A DNA stretch of 64,000 nt. Origin: PMG-095 sp049324695. Its GTDB lineage: Bacteria; Myxococcota_A; Polyangia; Polyangiales; Polyangiaceae. The stretch covers positions 1-64,000 of the forward strand of contig JBMOMJ010000021.1 in the NCBI GenBank assembly GCA_049324695.1. Reading direction: 5' to 3'. Below are positions 26,148 to 34,313 of this stretch, piece by piece; position 1 is the first letter of the stretch; every line of letters starts with the position of its first letter. The position numbers and the translations under genes are program-made. The notes beneath the pieces are model-generated. The model made no database searches, was not told the DNA's origin, and saw only the letters and a list, made by a program, of their open reading frames with translations.

Positions 26148-28508
26148 TTTGAACCCGACAACCATCGAATCCGGCCCGTGCAAGTGCCGCTGCAGGGTTC
26201 GCCTAAAGCCGGCCTCCAACATCCACGCTTGGCAGTCGCGACCCGTGAAAACGAAGCCGCCCGTGGTGACCAGAAGCATATTTAGGCTCATCAAGAGGCC
26301 AAATGCATTGCTGCGACGGTCGTCGTCTATCAACGCTTCGTAAACCACCAACGCACCGCCCGGCGGTAGTGCATCAAAGGCTTTTGCGATCAGCTGTCGC
26401 TTCTGATCCAGATCCCAATTGTGCAACACATGACCCATGATGATGACGTCGGCGCGAGGCAGCGGGTCCACGAAGAAGTCGCCCGCGCGAAACTCAAGGC
26501 GTTGTTCGAGCTGCGCCTCTCTCACGTATTCCTCGAACACCGGCCTGACCGGCGGCAGGTCGAAGTTGATGCCGACTAGATGCGGATGAACGTTAGCGAG
26601 CTCGACGGGTAGCACCCCCTGCGCGCCGCCGATATCGGCGAAGGTCGTGTAATTGGTCCATTCGAACGAACGCGCTAACGCACGAGACGCCATGAGGCTG
26701 AGACCACTCATGGCCTTGAGAAATTTGCTAAGGCGATCGGGATCTTGCGTCAGGTTCGCGTAGTAGTCGTCGACCCGCTGCGCTTCATTTTGCGGCAGGC
26801 CCGTCCGCAGCGCCTGACTCAGCTTTGACCAAACCGGATAAAGGCGAGCATTCGCGAGCTCGAGGGCCCCGCCAATGTACGAGGAACTGCCCGGCACCAG
26901 TGATTCGCGAGTCGAACTCGCGTTTGCGTAGTGTTCGCCCGTGCGCGTCAGCAGGCCTAACGCGGTCAACGCGTCGAAGAAGTCGCGAGCTCCCCTCGGG
27001 TGCAGTCCCAGTGCGACCGTTAGTTCGTCCGCGCTACGCGGACCGGCGGCAAGCTCCGCAAACAAGCCGAGCTCGACTGCCGAAAGTAACGCTTTTGCAC
27101 CCCAGAAACTCATCCCCAGCTCGAAAGGGCTCTGCTCGCTTGCAGCAGATGATGCTTCAGCGGGTTCTGCGCTACGCAAGCTAGCCTCGAGAATGCGCCG
27201 CACCCGATCGCTGCCGAGCTGCAAATCGGATCCCTCGATGCTCAAAATGCTGTCTACTGCACGCCGCTGACGCTGCTCGATTCGAAATGCTTCAGCGTAA
27301 GGCAGAGTGGTAAAGCTCACCATCGAGTACAGCGGTCGGTAGAGCTCTGGATACAGGTCGGCTAGCTCTCTTTCCAGTTCGCGTCGCCTCAGAAAGCTGG
27401 GGTCGGCAACGTGATCTGTAAGCTCCTCGAAGTGCTCGACGCAAAGCTCCGCCATGATATCGAGGCTCGAGCGTCGCCGCTCCTCGAACTCCCGAAAGGC
27501 GCCGCTCCAATCGTCTCCATACTGCTGCAAGCACTCGTCCAATACAGCGCAGTCCTCGAACCCCGCGTTCGCTCCTTGGCCATAAGAGGGCAAAAGTGCG
27601 TGCGCTGCGTCGCCAATCAAGAGCACGCGACCCGCCATCGACCACGGATCGCAACGCACAGTGAGCAGCGGGTTGATTGGTTTCGCGAAGAACTGCTCGC
27701 CCAACGACGGAATTTTGGAGGCGACATCGGCGAACTGAGCTTGAAAGAAGGTTTCGACGCTATGTGCGTCGATCAAACCTTCGTAGGAGCCGACTCCGCG
27801 GAACGGCAACAACAACGATAGCGTGGCACTGCCATCGCGGTTGGGGAACCCCATCAGCATGCGGCTGCCTCGCGGCCAGATGTGCAGCGCCTCTCCTTCG
27901 AGTGCAGGGCTACCGTCCGCATTGGCTGGCAGCCACAGTGACTTGTATCCCCCCTGCCGCCAATACTGTTGGGAGTAGTTGAAGTGTTCTGTGCGCGTTA
28001 GCTGGGCGCGCACGCCGGAGAAGGCTCCGTCGGCGCCAATGGTGCAGTCGCCAATCACCTCGCGTGTTTGCGCGCCGGCAACCTCGAAGCGAGCGCTACC
28101 CGTCGCAGGATCGAGCTGCACAAAGCGATGCTCGAAGTGAAACTGGACGTTGGACTCCTGCGACGCCTGCTGGACTAGGACATGATTCAGGGCGGCTCGA
28201 GAGACCGAATAGATGGCCTCACCATGATTGCCGTATGGCTGATACGTCACGCCGCCGTCGCGCGTGTGAACAATGCGTCCCCGCGCCGGCACCGCAAGAC
28301 TGAGCACGCGATCGCGCAGGCCAACTCTTCCCAGGGCGTCGAGGCCTCGCTCGCAAATCGTGATGTTCAGCGCGGACCGCTTGCTCTCACTGCTCGTTGG
28401 TAGCGCGGCGTGTCGCTCGAACACATCGACTCGATGTCCGCGTCGCGAAAGACAAATAGCGAGCAGCGACCCGGTAAGCCCGGCCCCGACTATCAATATT
28501 CGCCCCAT
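26145..28508 (-). CDS. Kynurenine 3-monooxygenase-like / SAM methyltransferase fusion
   Basis: A 787-residue two-enzyme fusion. Residues 1-440 are a flavin hydroxylase closest in pattern to kynurenine 3-monooxygenase: GAGLTGSLLAICLSRRG binds FAD, with GADGAFSGVR, FNYSQQYW, LHIWPRGSRMLMGFPNRDGS, LIGDAAHALLPSYGQGANAG and RPLYSMVSF. R78, Y92 and Y394 align with kynurenine-binding R85, Y99 and Y398 of the human enzyme as I recall it; N363 aligns with H359. Residues 460-787 are a PF00891-type methyltransferase: dimerisation domain, SAM motif ADIGGAQG (623-630), and GHVLHNWD near 692-699. AGGAGA precedes the ATG. It lies 59 bp downstream of the prenyltransferase gene. The likely reaction is ring hydroxylation then methylation of a kynurenine-type substrate (inference). 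Confidence 0.88.
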   Translation of the reverse strand: MGRILIVGAGLTGSLLAICLSRRGHRVDVFERHAALPTSSESKRSALNITICERGLDALGRVGLRDRVLSLAVPARGRIVHTRDGGVTYQPYGNHGEAIYSVSRAALNHVLVQQASQESNVQFHFEHRFVQLDPATGSARFEVAGAQTREVIGDCTIGADGAFSGVRAQLTRTEHFNYSQQYWRQGGYKSLWLPANADGSPALEGEALHIWPRGSRMLMGFPNRDGSATLSLLLPFRGVGSYEGLIDAHSVETFFQAQFADVASKIPSLGEQFFAKPINPLLTVRCDPWSMAGRVLLIGDAAHALLPSYGQGANAGFEDCAVLDECLQQYGDDWSGAFREFEERRRSSLDIMAELCVEHFEELTDHVADPSFLRRRELERELADLYPELYRPLYSMVSFTTLPYAEAFRIEQRQRRAVDSILSIEGSDLQLGSDRVRRILEASLRSAEPAEASSAASEQSPFELGMSFWGAKALLSAVELGLFAELAAGPRSADELTVALGLHPRGARDFFDALTALGLLTRTGEHYANASSTRESLVPGSSSYIGGALELANARLYPVWSKLSQALRTGLPQNEAQRVDDYYANLTQDPDRLSKFLKAMSGLSLMASRALARSFEWTNYTTFADIGGAQGVLPVELANVHPHLVGINFDLPPVRPVFEEYVREAQLEQRLEFRAGDFFVDPLPRADVIIMGHVLHNWDLDQKRQLIAKAFDALPPGGALVVYEALIDDDRRSNAFGLLMSLNMLLVTTGGFVFTGRDCQAWMLEAGFRRTLQRHLHGPDSMVVGFK

Positions 28509-28567
28509 GTGTCTCCTCTTTCGCGAACCAAGCCGTCAACCGACCGCACTCGACGTGGCTGGGCAGC

Positions 28568-29701
28568 TTACACGATGCGGCGACTGACGCGCGATCGCGA
28601 GACGCCATCGTCGAACAGGCAAGGAGAGAGATAGACGGTGGTGCGCATCCCGCTCGGCAGACGCCGAATCGACGCGTAACTTTGAATACCCGGACCTTCG
28701 CTCAACCCTCGCTGCGCCAATGACACCAGCGCGCGGCCGTAGACATCCGCTGCCAAGCCATGCTGCGTCAGATAGCGATGCAGCCGCTCCGCGATCAACT
28801 CGTCGTCCTCTACGTAGTGCGCCACCGGTGCATGTAAGGTAACCGCGGATGGTGTGGCATTGCCCGCCACGAAAGAGAAGCACGACGTGAGCGGCTTCTG
28901 CGAGAAGGGCCCCTGGTCCCCCAAGAGAGAGGTGCAGAACTCACGCACGTCTCCGGACCGGTGCGACGGAGCAACTGCGAATGCCTTCTCTAGATCGGAC
29001 ACTCGTGCGTGATGGTGCGCCAAATAGACTTTCGCGCGCGCTCGGGGCCCGCTCGACAGATCGACAGAGAAGTACTTCAGCTCGTCCTCGTCGCTGCGGA
29101 AGGCAGCGCGCTTCAAGAGCGCCATGCTTGGGGCCGAGAACCCGAGCCTTGCCATCGCTTCGGTGACGACGTCCCATGAATGCTGCTTACCGCGCACGGC
29201 GGGGTTCACGTACACCTTGAATTCTGGGGAACCCGACGCCGTAAGACACGTCGCGTGCCAGAGCCCGAAGCTAGCGTCCGACTCGGCAGGGAGAAACAGA
29301 TCCGCGATGAGTTCCAGGCGAGAAAGGTCGACGCCAAAGCTTCGGCGCAAGCGTTCGTTGCAAGCCAGCGCGGCTTCCAAGTTGCTGGCGTAAGCCGGAA
29401 AGGTCGACTGCGCCTCGCAGAGTATGCGGAGCTCGACGCCACTCGCGTCGAAAGCAAGGGAGTACTCGTACGGAGAATGATCATCCCCAATTTGAGACGG
29501 AAACAGGGGCTGTTCCGGCACGTCGTACTCGCCCCATGGCTCGAGCAGGACAGACTGAACAGACAGCATGCGCTCGGCTGCTTCGCCCCAGCCTAACGCG
29601 CCACACAACGAGCGCAGTTGTCGATCCGCGACTTCGACGAACGATGACCGCGCTCCTCTTTTCGAGTAGCCCGATCGCGCTCCCTTTGCGAGCGATATCA
29701 T
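28568..29701 (-). CDS. DMATS-type aromatic (indole) prenyltransferase
   Basis: A 377-residue ABBA-fold prenyltransferase of the tryptophan dimethylallyltransferase family, which attaches a prenyl group from dimethylallyl diphosphate to an aromatic ring or nitrogen without a DDxxD motif. Visible blocks: DDHSPYEYSLAF, where E79 sits at the catalytic Glu position of fungal DMATS; FKVYVNP; KYFSVDLSSG then RAKVYLAHH; and SYASIRR followed by RTTVYLSP. The Lys/Tyr/Arg residues in these strands coordinate diphosphate in the family. Bacterial members are fewer than fungal ones. It is second in a same-strand series after the FAD oxidase. Substrate and regiochemistry cannot be read from sequence. Confidence 0.9.
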   Translation of the reverse strand: MISLAKGARSGYSKRGARSSFVEVADRQLRSLCGALGWGEAAERMLSVQSVLLEPWGEYDVPEQPLFPSQIGDDHSPYEYSLAFDASGVELRILCEAQSTFPAYASNLEAALACNERLRRSFGVDLSRLELIADLFLPAESDASFGLWHATCLTASGSPEFKVYVNPAVRGKQHSWDVVTEAMARLGFSAPSMALLKRAAFRSDEDELKYFSVDLSSGPRARAKVYLAHHHARVSDLEKAFAVAPSHRSGDVREFCTSLLGDQGPFSQKPLTSCFSFVAGNATPSAVTLHAPVAHYVEDDELIAERLHRYLTQHGLAADVYGRALVSLAQRGLSEGPGIQSYASIRRLPSGMRTTVYLSPCLFDDGVSRSRVSRRIV

Positions 29702-29829
29702 GAAACGTTGCCTCGGAATGCCTAACGTCCTGAAGAGCGAGTAACCTAAGAGGATGATGAGAACATGCCAGCTTTCCGAACGCTCTGGATTCGTGGGTCT
29801 CAGCTAGGGCGAGGCGCCACGGGCGCCGA

Positions 29830-31281
29830 CTACCCAAATATTCCAGGGCCCGGCGTCAGGATGCCTGAAGGGTCAAAGCGACGCTTGAGGAAAGCCAGGC
29901 GCGGCCACTGTTCGCGGTATTGGAACACCCAGTCGAAGTGACTGAAGGTCAAAGTGCCGATGGGGTAACGCGTGCCGCCCACGGCTCGAGCTTGTTCAAA
30001 AAGGCGTCGGTTCCGCTGAATCATACGACTTTCGAAATCTGGGTCGGGTCCCGGACCTGGAGCAGCGGTAAGAATGTCGAAGAGATAGACCCACTCCTCG
30101 CAGTCGGGTACGCGCAGCAATGGTCGAGTGAGCTTCGAGCGCCGTTGCGGCAACAGGAGCAGGAAACCTGTGGGGCCAACGTCTTCGGGCGTCAACGACG
30201 ACACCACGCTGGTTACATACGATTCGACACTTCTGTCCGGCAGGAACACATCGAACCAGGGATGGAGGACGCCATCCCACAAGCCAAGTTGTTTCAGAAA
30301 ATCGATGAGAGCGTCAACTCGCAGCGCGAACTCCAACGCGGGAACGTCGGCAGCTTCAACGGCTGAAAGTGGCATCGTCAGATCACGAAACAGAACCGCA
30401 TCATCAGGAGGGGATGCGGGGTCGAACGGTTGTGCGGCGGTCAATTGGTAAATCCAACCGCCGGCGGCGTCCGGGAGGCCAAAATTGTAGACGTCGCTCA
30501 GTTCGCCTCGCTCGAGAAGTGTACGAAGGTCCTCGAAGAAGGCTGCGGGGTCGCTGTAGTTAATGGTGTAGGAGCGCACCAGCGGTGGTGCCGGCACGAG
30601 ATCCAGCACCGCTCGCGTGATGATTCCGCATTGCCCCAAGCCGGCGAGCGCCATCTCAAAGAGGTCGCGATGCCTTCGCAGTGAGCAAGTGACAAGCTCG
30701 CCTCTTCCGGTGACAACATCCAATTCACGAACGTTGTCGACCTGTGCTCCGTGGTGTGAATTGCTCGACATCCCGCCCACGGAAAGCGTGCCACCAATGG
30801 AGAGGCCGAGATAACCAGTGAGCACTGGGGGTTTTTGACCCTGGGGGATGGTCACCGAGACCAGATCGCTCCACTTGAGACCGGCACCGACGTTCGCGCG
30901 ACCTGGCTCGATTGAGTGAATTTGATTGATCGAGGCCATGTCGATGACTAGGCCGCCGCGAACCTGAGATTGGCCAAAGGTGGTATGGCCCTGGCCGCGC
31001 GCAGCGACTTTGATGTCGTGGCGCGCACAGAAACGCACCATTTTCTGAATATCGGAAACAGAGCCAGGTAGGAGGACGGCGACGGGTGTTTCGTGAACGC
31101 TGCTACCAGCGTCGGTTGCGTACGGTGCCAGCGATGTGGGGTCGGTTAGGACGACGCCGTCGAGCGGCGGCAGCTGACTGAACGCGGTTCCAGACGCTTG
31201 GGCGGCCCAAGCACGGCTACTCGTATTAAAGCCGAGTACCGTTGCACCAACACCAGTTAGCAATTGCCGTCGCGAAAGCAC
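29830..31281 (-). CDS. Tat-exported cytokinin-dehydrogenase-like FAD oxidase
   Basis: A 483-residue FAD-binding-4 flavoprotein. The GTG at 31281 is chosen because GGAGGAGG precedes it and a Tat signal follows at once (LSRRQLLTGVGATVLG, cleavage near AWA). The FAD domain has AARGQGHTTFGQSQ, whose His is at the covalent-FAD position, and GGLVIDM. The block NVRELDVVTGRGELVTCS and LAGLGQCGIITRA, with a C-terminal FDPSGILTPG, point to the cytokinin dehydrogenase branch rather than to berberine-bridge enzymes. The Asp of WTDYL, the catalytic base in plant enzymes as I recall, is Gly in LTGYL. True cytokinin cleavage is therefore doubtful; oxidation of a prenylated product fits the neighbourhood (inference). 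Confidence 0.82.
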   Translation of the reverse strand: MLSRRQLLTGVGATVLGFNTSSRAWAAQASGTAFSQLPPLDGVVLTDPTSLAPYATDAGSSVHETPVAVLLPGSVSDIQKMVRFCARHDIKVAARGQGHTTFGQSQVRGGLVIDMASINQIHSIEPGRANVGAGLKWSDLVSVTIPQGQKPPVLTGYLGLSIGGTLSVGGMSSNSHHGAQVDNVRELDVVTGRGELVTCSLRRHRDLFEMALAGLGQCGIITRAVLDLVPAPPLVRSYTINYSDPAAFFEDLRTLLERGELSDVYNFGLPDAAGGWIYQLTAAQPFDPASPPDDAVLFRDLTMPLSAVEAADVPALEFALRVDALIDFLKQLGLWDGVLHPWFDVFLPDRSVESYVTSVVSSLTPEDVGPTGFLLLLPQRRSKLTRPLLRVPDCEEWVYLFDILTAAPGPGPDPDFESRMIQRNRRLFEQARAVGGTRYPIGTLTFSHFDWVFQYREQWPRLAFLKRRFDPSGILTPGPGIFG

Positions 31282-31484
31282 GTGACCTCCTCCAATAAAT
31301 GGGACTCGCCACCAGCGAGTACTTCTAAGTATCACCTAAATGATGACAAAGGTCAGCTGTCTTTCTTACGAATGCCAACAATTTGTGTTCCCGAACCTCA
31401 GATCACCCTTCAGAGTGGCGAACGCGCGTTAAGCAAGCGTTTTACGTTTACGTCGGCGCCTGTAGGAACGTGTGCGACGGGTGA

Positions 31485-32681
31485 TTAATGCACGACAATT
31501 TCGTTCCAGGGATTGAGGACGAAAAGTCTCAAAGAAGAAGGTCCACCTATCGCAATTCGCGGAGGATTTCGGGTGATCGCGAGCTCGTGATCACGCAGAG
31601 CGCGAGCCGCCCAATCGGGCGCATCGGAATCTGGAACCGTTTCCAAAATGTAGGACTTAGTTTGCTTTCCGGTCGCGCTGTACAGATTGAGGACGAAAGT
31701 TCTCGGTTCTGGCGGGCGCTCCACGATGCGGAGGAGTGCAAGGGTGTCGCCGAGCGCGGCCACATCGAATGGACCGCCGTCGCTTTGAAACCGTCGCGCA
31801 ATTCGTGCTGTGCGGCCGGTGAGTTCGAGCAGGAGCGCCTCGCCTGTTACCGTAACTAGCCAGACGCGATCGATGCGATCGGCCGGTACTAGGCGCCACA
31901 CTCGCGCAACGTCGCTCGGAAGTGTGTAGAGGCTAGGTCGGCCAGTAAGAACCCGGACAAGCCCGCGCAGCGAAGTGTAGAGAAACGCTCCGTCGAGCAA
32001 CGTGGTGATTGCGCGACCGTCATACTCCGGCAGCTCGCGCGTCACGGTCTCGTTCGAATTGCTTGTCGGGTCGAGCGCGTAACGTTGGGCGCGCTGAAAC
32101 GCCGGCTCGACGACCCACACGTGCGCCTGACTCTCACGGCTGGGCTCGAGCTGGTAACCGGGTAGCAACGAGAGGCGCTGTGTGCGATGGGGCTCGCGCT
32201 GTCCCGGATCGAAACGAAAGCTCGTGCCCGGCGCGCAGACGAGAACGCTTCCGCCAGGCAGACCAATGACTGCACGCGGGTTTGGCAGCGGCAGGGCCTG
32301 TATCACGGCGCCGTCGTTGCTGTCCACGAGGCGCACCTCCCCTTCGCGGGCCTGAATTAGGAATCCTGAACCAAACGCCAGGTGCCGAAACGTCGGAGCT
32401 GGCGCGGCCAGTGAGAGACGGCGGTGAATTTCGACCAACGCGCTCGCAAGCTGAGGCGGCACGTGCTTTGTGGCGGCCGTCGGGAGCGGAGCCGCGCTGG
32501 ACGAGGCTGAAGCGGAAGGAACCGAAATCACGCTCGACGCTACTCGCGGCCGCAGCTCCGGTTTGCTGCGCTGAGGCGCCGGTGGGCCTTCGCGGCAAGC
32601 CGCGCACCACCCGAGAAGCAGCGCCAAGCGGAAAGTGCTAAGGGTCGCCGCCGTGATTTTCTTTCGCCTTTCGTCGCTCAT
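31485..32681 (-). CDS. Probable lipoprotein, beta-rich, unknown function
   Basis: About 398 residues from the ATG at 32681. The N-terminus (RKKITAATLSTFRLALLLGWCAAC) looks like a lipoprotein signal ending in WCAAC. A Ser/Ala linker follows, then about 320 residues with regularly spaced beta-like stretches (FLIQAREGEVRLVDSNDG, ITTLLDGAFLYTSLRGLVRV, RVWLVTVTGEALLLEL), suggesting a beta-propeller. No catalytic motif is recognised. Its first codons overlap, on the opposite strand, the start of the next gene. It ends 204 bp before the FAD oxidase start. Confidence 0.65.
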   Translation of the reverse strand: MSDERRKKITAATLSTFRLALLLGWCAACREGPPAPQRSKPELRPRVASSVISVPSASASSSAAPLPTAATKHVPPQLASALVEIHRRLSLAAPAPTFRHLAFGSGFLIQAREGEVRLVDSNDGAVIQALPLPNPRAVIGLPGGSVLVCAPGTSFRFDPGQREPHRTQRLSLLPGYQLEPSRESQAHVWVVEPAFQRAQRYALDPTSNSNETVTRELPEYDGRAITTLLDGAFLYTSLRGLVRVLTGRPSLYTLPSDVARVWRLVPADRIDRVWLVTVTGEALLLELTGRTARIARRFQSDGGPFDVAALGDTLALLRIVERPPEPRTFVLNLYSATGKQTKSYILETVPDSDAPDWAARALRDHELAITRNPPRIAIGGPSSLRLFVLNPWNEIVVH

Positions 32682-33069
32682 CGCGTTTTTGGCGCTGTCG
32701 AGTGCGTGTGGTCGCATCGAGCGCACCCGCGAATGTCGCCGTTTTGCGCGGCTCGTGAATCAACGCCTCGACAGCATTGAAGCGCAAGTGAAGCCGCGAT
32801 CGGCCGACGCGTACCGAGCGGCGTCTCGAGGCTACGCCGCATTGGCTGCGGAACTTCGCGTGTCCGCCAAAGCGGTGCGCGCAGAAGTGTCGGCCGAAGA
32901 GTTTGCGCAGGTGTTCGACTCCGCCGCCAATGCAACCCAATCGTACGCAGATGCGATGGACGCGAAAGACAAGCATCGCACCGAAGAGTCACGACGCGAG
33001 CTCGAGCGGTTGTCTCGGCACCAGCAAGGCATCGTGCAGCGCGTGACCCTGCACTGCGAAGGACCTTAG
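32653..33069 (+). CDS. Small helical lipoprotein
   Basis: About 138 residues from the GTG at 32653 (GTG 32635 is possible). A signal peptide (FFRLSSLIAFLALSSAC) ends at a lipobox Cys. A charged helical domain follows with an EC pair in RTRECRRFARLVNQRLDSIE and a final Cys four residues from the end. The pattern of Glu-Cys after the lipobox and a Cys at the C-terminus resembles the two tandem lipoproteins at 45.9-46.5 kb, so this may be a third family member. Function unknown. Confidence 0.6.
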   Translation: MIFFRLSSLIAFLALSSACGRIERTRECRRFARLVNQRLDSIEAQVKPRSADAYRAASRGYAALAAELRVSAKAVRAEVSAEEFAQVFDSAANATQSYADAMDAKDKHRTEESRRELERLSRHQQGIVQRVTLHCEGP

Positions 33070-33071
33070 CC

Positions 33072-34313
33072 TTATCCCTTTTTCTTCTTCTTTTTCGACT
33101 TGGTAGCGTCAGGTTTTCCGACATGACGATCTTCGGGGTGTAAAGTAACCCTGCCCCAGGCGTAGGCGATGAGGCGCTTGAAGCGACTGACTTCGTCGCC
33201 ACCGAGCAGCCATACGTCTCGCGGATCGCGTTCCTGATGCAACGAGGCGATGTAGACGCCGCTCGAACCCCAGGCCACAGCCTCGGATTTTCCGAGAACG
33301 TCGCGCGCGACTAACACGCCGCAAACGGGTCGAGTGCCGATGCCTGAGCAGACTGCGGTGATCCAGAGTTCCTCGTTGCCGACTGGGCGCCACATCCAAA
33401 GGCGTTCCAAGCGGGGCGTGCCGCCGCGGGCAAGAGCCGTCTTGGCTTCGTCGGGCAGAGCCGCGAGCAAGCGCTGCGAACGCTGCCGCTCGATGCGCTC
33501 GAACTCCTCCAAATGTTTGCCCACCCGCACCATCAGATCGACTTCGGCGGCGTTGGGTTCACCCGCACAACAGCGAAAGCCCACGACACCGTTCTTCGTC
33601 TCGGCCGGGCGCGCCTCTGCGTTGGCGCAGCGAGCCACCACATCACCGGCCGTGGAGTTGCCGCCGCGCACCGCAAACAGATCCGAGTTCGTGCCGCGTC
33701 CCCAGCGACTCGCGGTCCACTCGAAGGCGCCGCCGTGCAAGTCGCGCACGCCGAAGTCGCTGCGGCAGCCGACGAGTAACCCGGCTGGGCGCAGGCTCGG
33801 CGCCACGCCGGTGCCACAGCGATCCGGACGGTGGCGATCGCCATACTCGTACGGCAAGTTCTGCGGACCCTTGCAAGCGCGCTCCCACTCGAGCTCGGTG
33901 CACAAGCGCTTGTCGCGTTCTGCGCACAGCGCCGCTGCGTCGGCCTGGCTCACGTTGGTGAGCGGAATCGCGCCCTCTTCGTTGGGATACGGAAAGGTAT
34001 CGATGTAGTAGCCGTGCAGCACGACCTGCTCGCCCGGCATCTCTTGATCGACCCGGCGAGGCAGTTCGTTCGGCGGCGTGCCGGCCACCAGCGCGCCCCC
34101 TGGGATCCACACCATGCCTTGCCGCGGCATCGGCTTTTGCTCGGGTGGACCAATCGAGCCTTTGGTGCGCGGCACGGACGCTGCTGCTGATGCGGATGCC
34201 GAAGCCGCAGCGCGCGTCGTGTCGGCTCGGTCCTGCGCTCGCCGGCAACCCCACGCGGACGCACTCAACGCGCCTAGCGCGAGCAGTACTCGACCAAGCG
34301 CCGCTGGCTTCAC
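33072..34313 (-). CDS. SUMF1/FGE-domain lipoprotein
   Basis: A 413-residue secreted protein. The signal ends SASAWGC, then comes an Ala/Ser spacer. Residues about 65-265 are a formylglycine-generating-enzyme-like (SUMF1) domain: GMVWIPGGALVAGTPPNE, YYIDTFPYPNEEGAIPLTNV, LCTELEWERACKGP, FEWTASRWG and FAVRGGN...VGFRCC. The paired catalytic cysteines of true FGE are not evident, so a binding or structural role is more likely than sulfatase activation. The C-terminal part is unrecognised and ends in a poly-lysine tail. It starts within a 4-nt overlap of the upstream regulator's stop, so it is co-transcribed with it. Confidence 0.85.
   Translation of the reverse strand: MKPAALGRVLLALGALSASAWGCRRAQDRADTTRAAASASASAAASVPRTKGSIGPPEQKPMPRQGMVWIPGGALVAGTPPNELPRRVDQEMPGEQVVLHGYYIDTFPYPNEEGAIPLTNVSQADAAALCAERDKRLCTELEWERACKGPQNLPYEYGDRHRPDRCGTGVAPSLRPAGLLVGCRSDFGVRDLHGGAFEWTASRWGRGTNSDLFAVRGGNSTAGDVVARCANAEARPAETKNGVVGFRCCAGEPNAAEVDLMVRVGKHLEEFERIERQRSQRLLAALPDEAKTALARGGTPRLERLWMWRPVGNEELWITAVCSGIGTRPVCGVLVARDVLGKSEAVAWGSSGVYIASLHQERDPRDVWLLGGDEVSRFKRLIAYAWGRVTLHPEDRHVGKPDATKSKKKKKKG

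Noticed and set aside
33072..34313. Active formylglycine-generating enzyme
   Set aside because: The SUMF1 fold is present but the catalytic cysteine pair is not evident and no sulfatase gene lies nearby.
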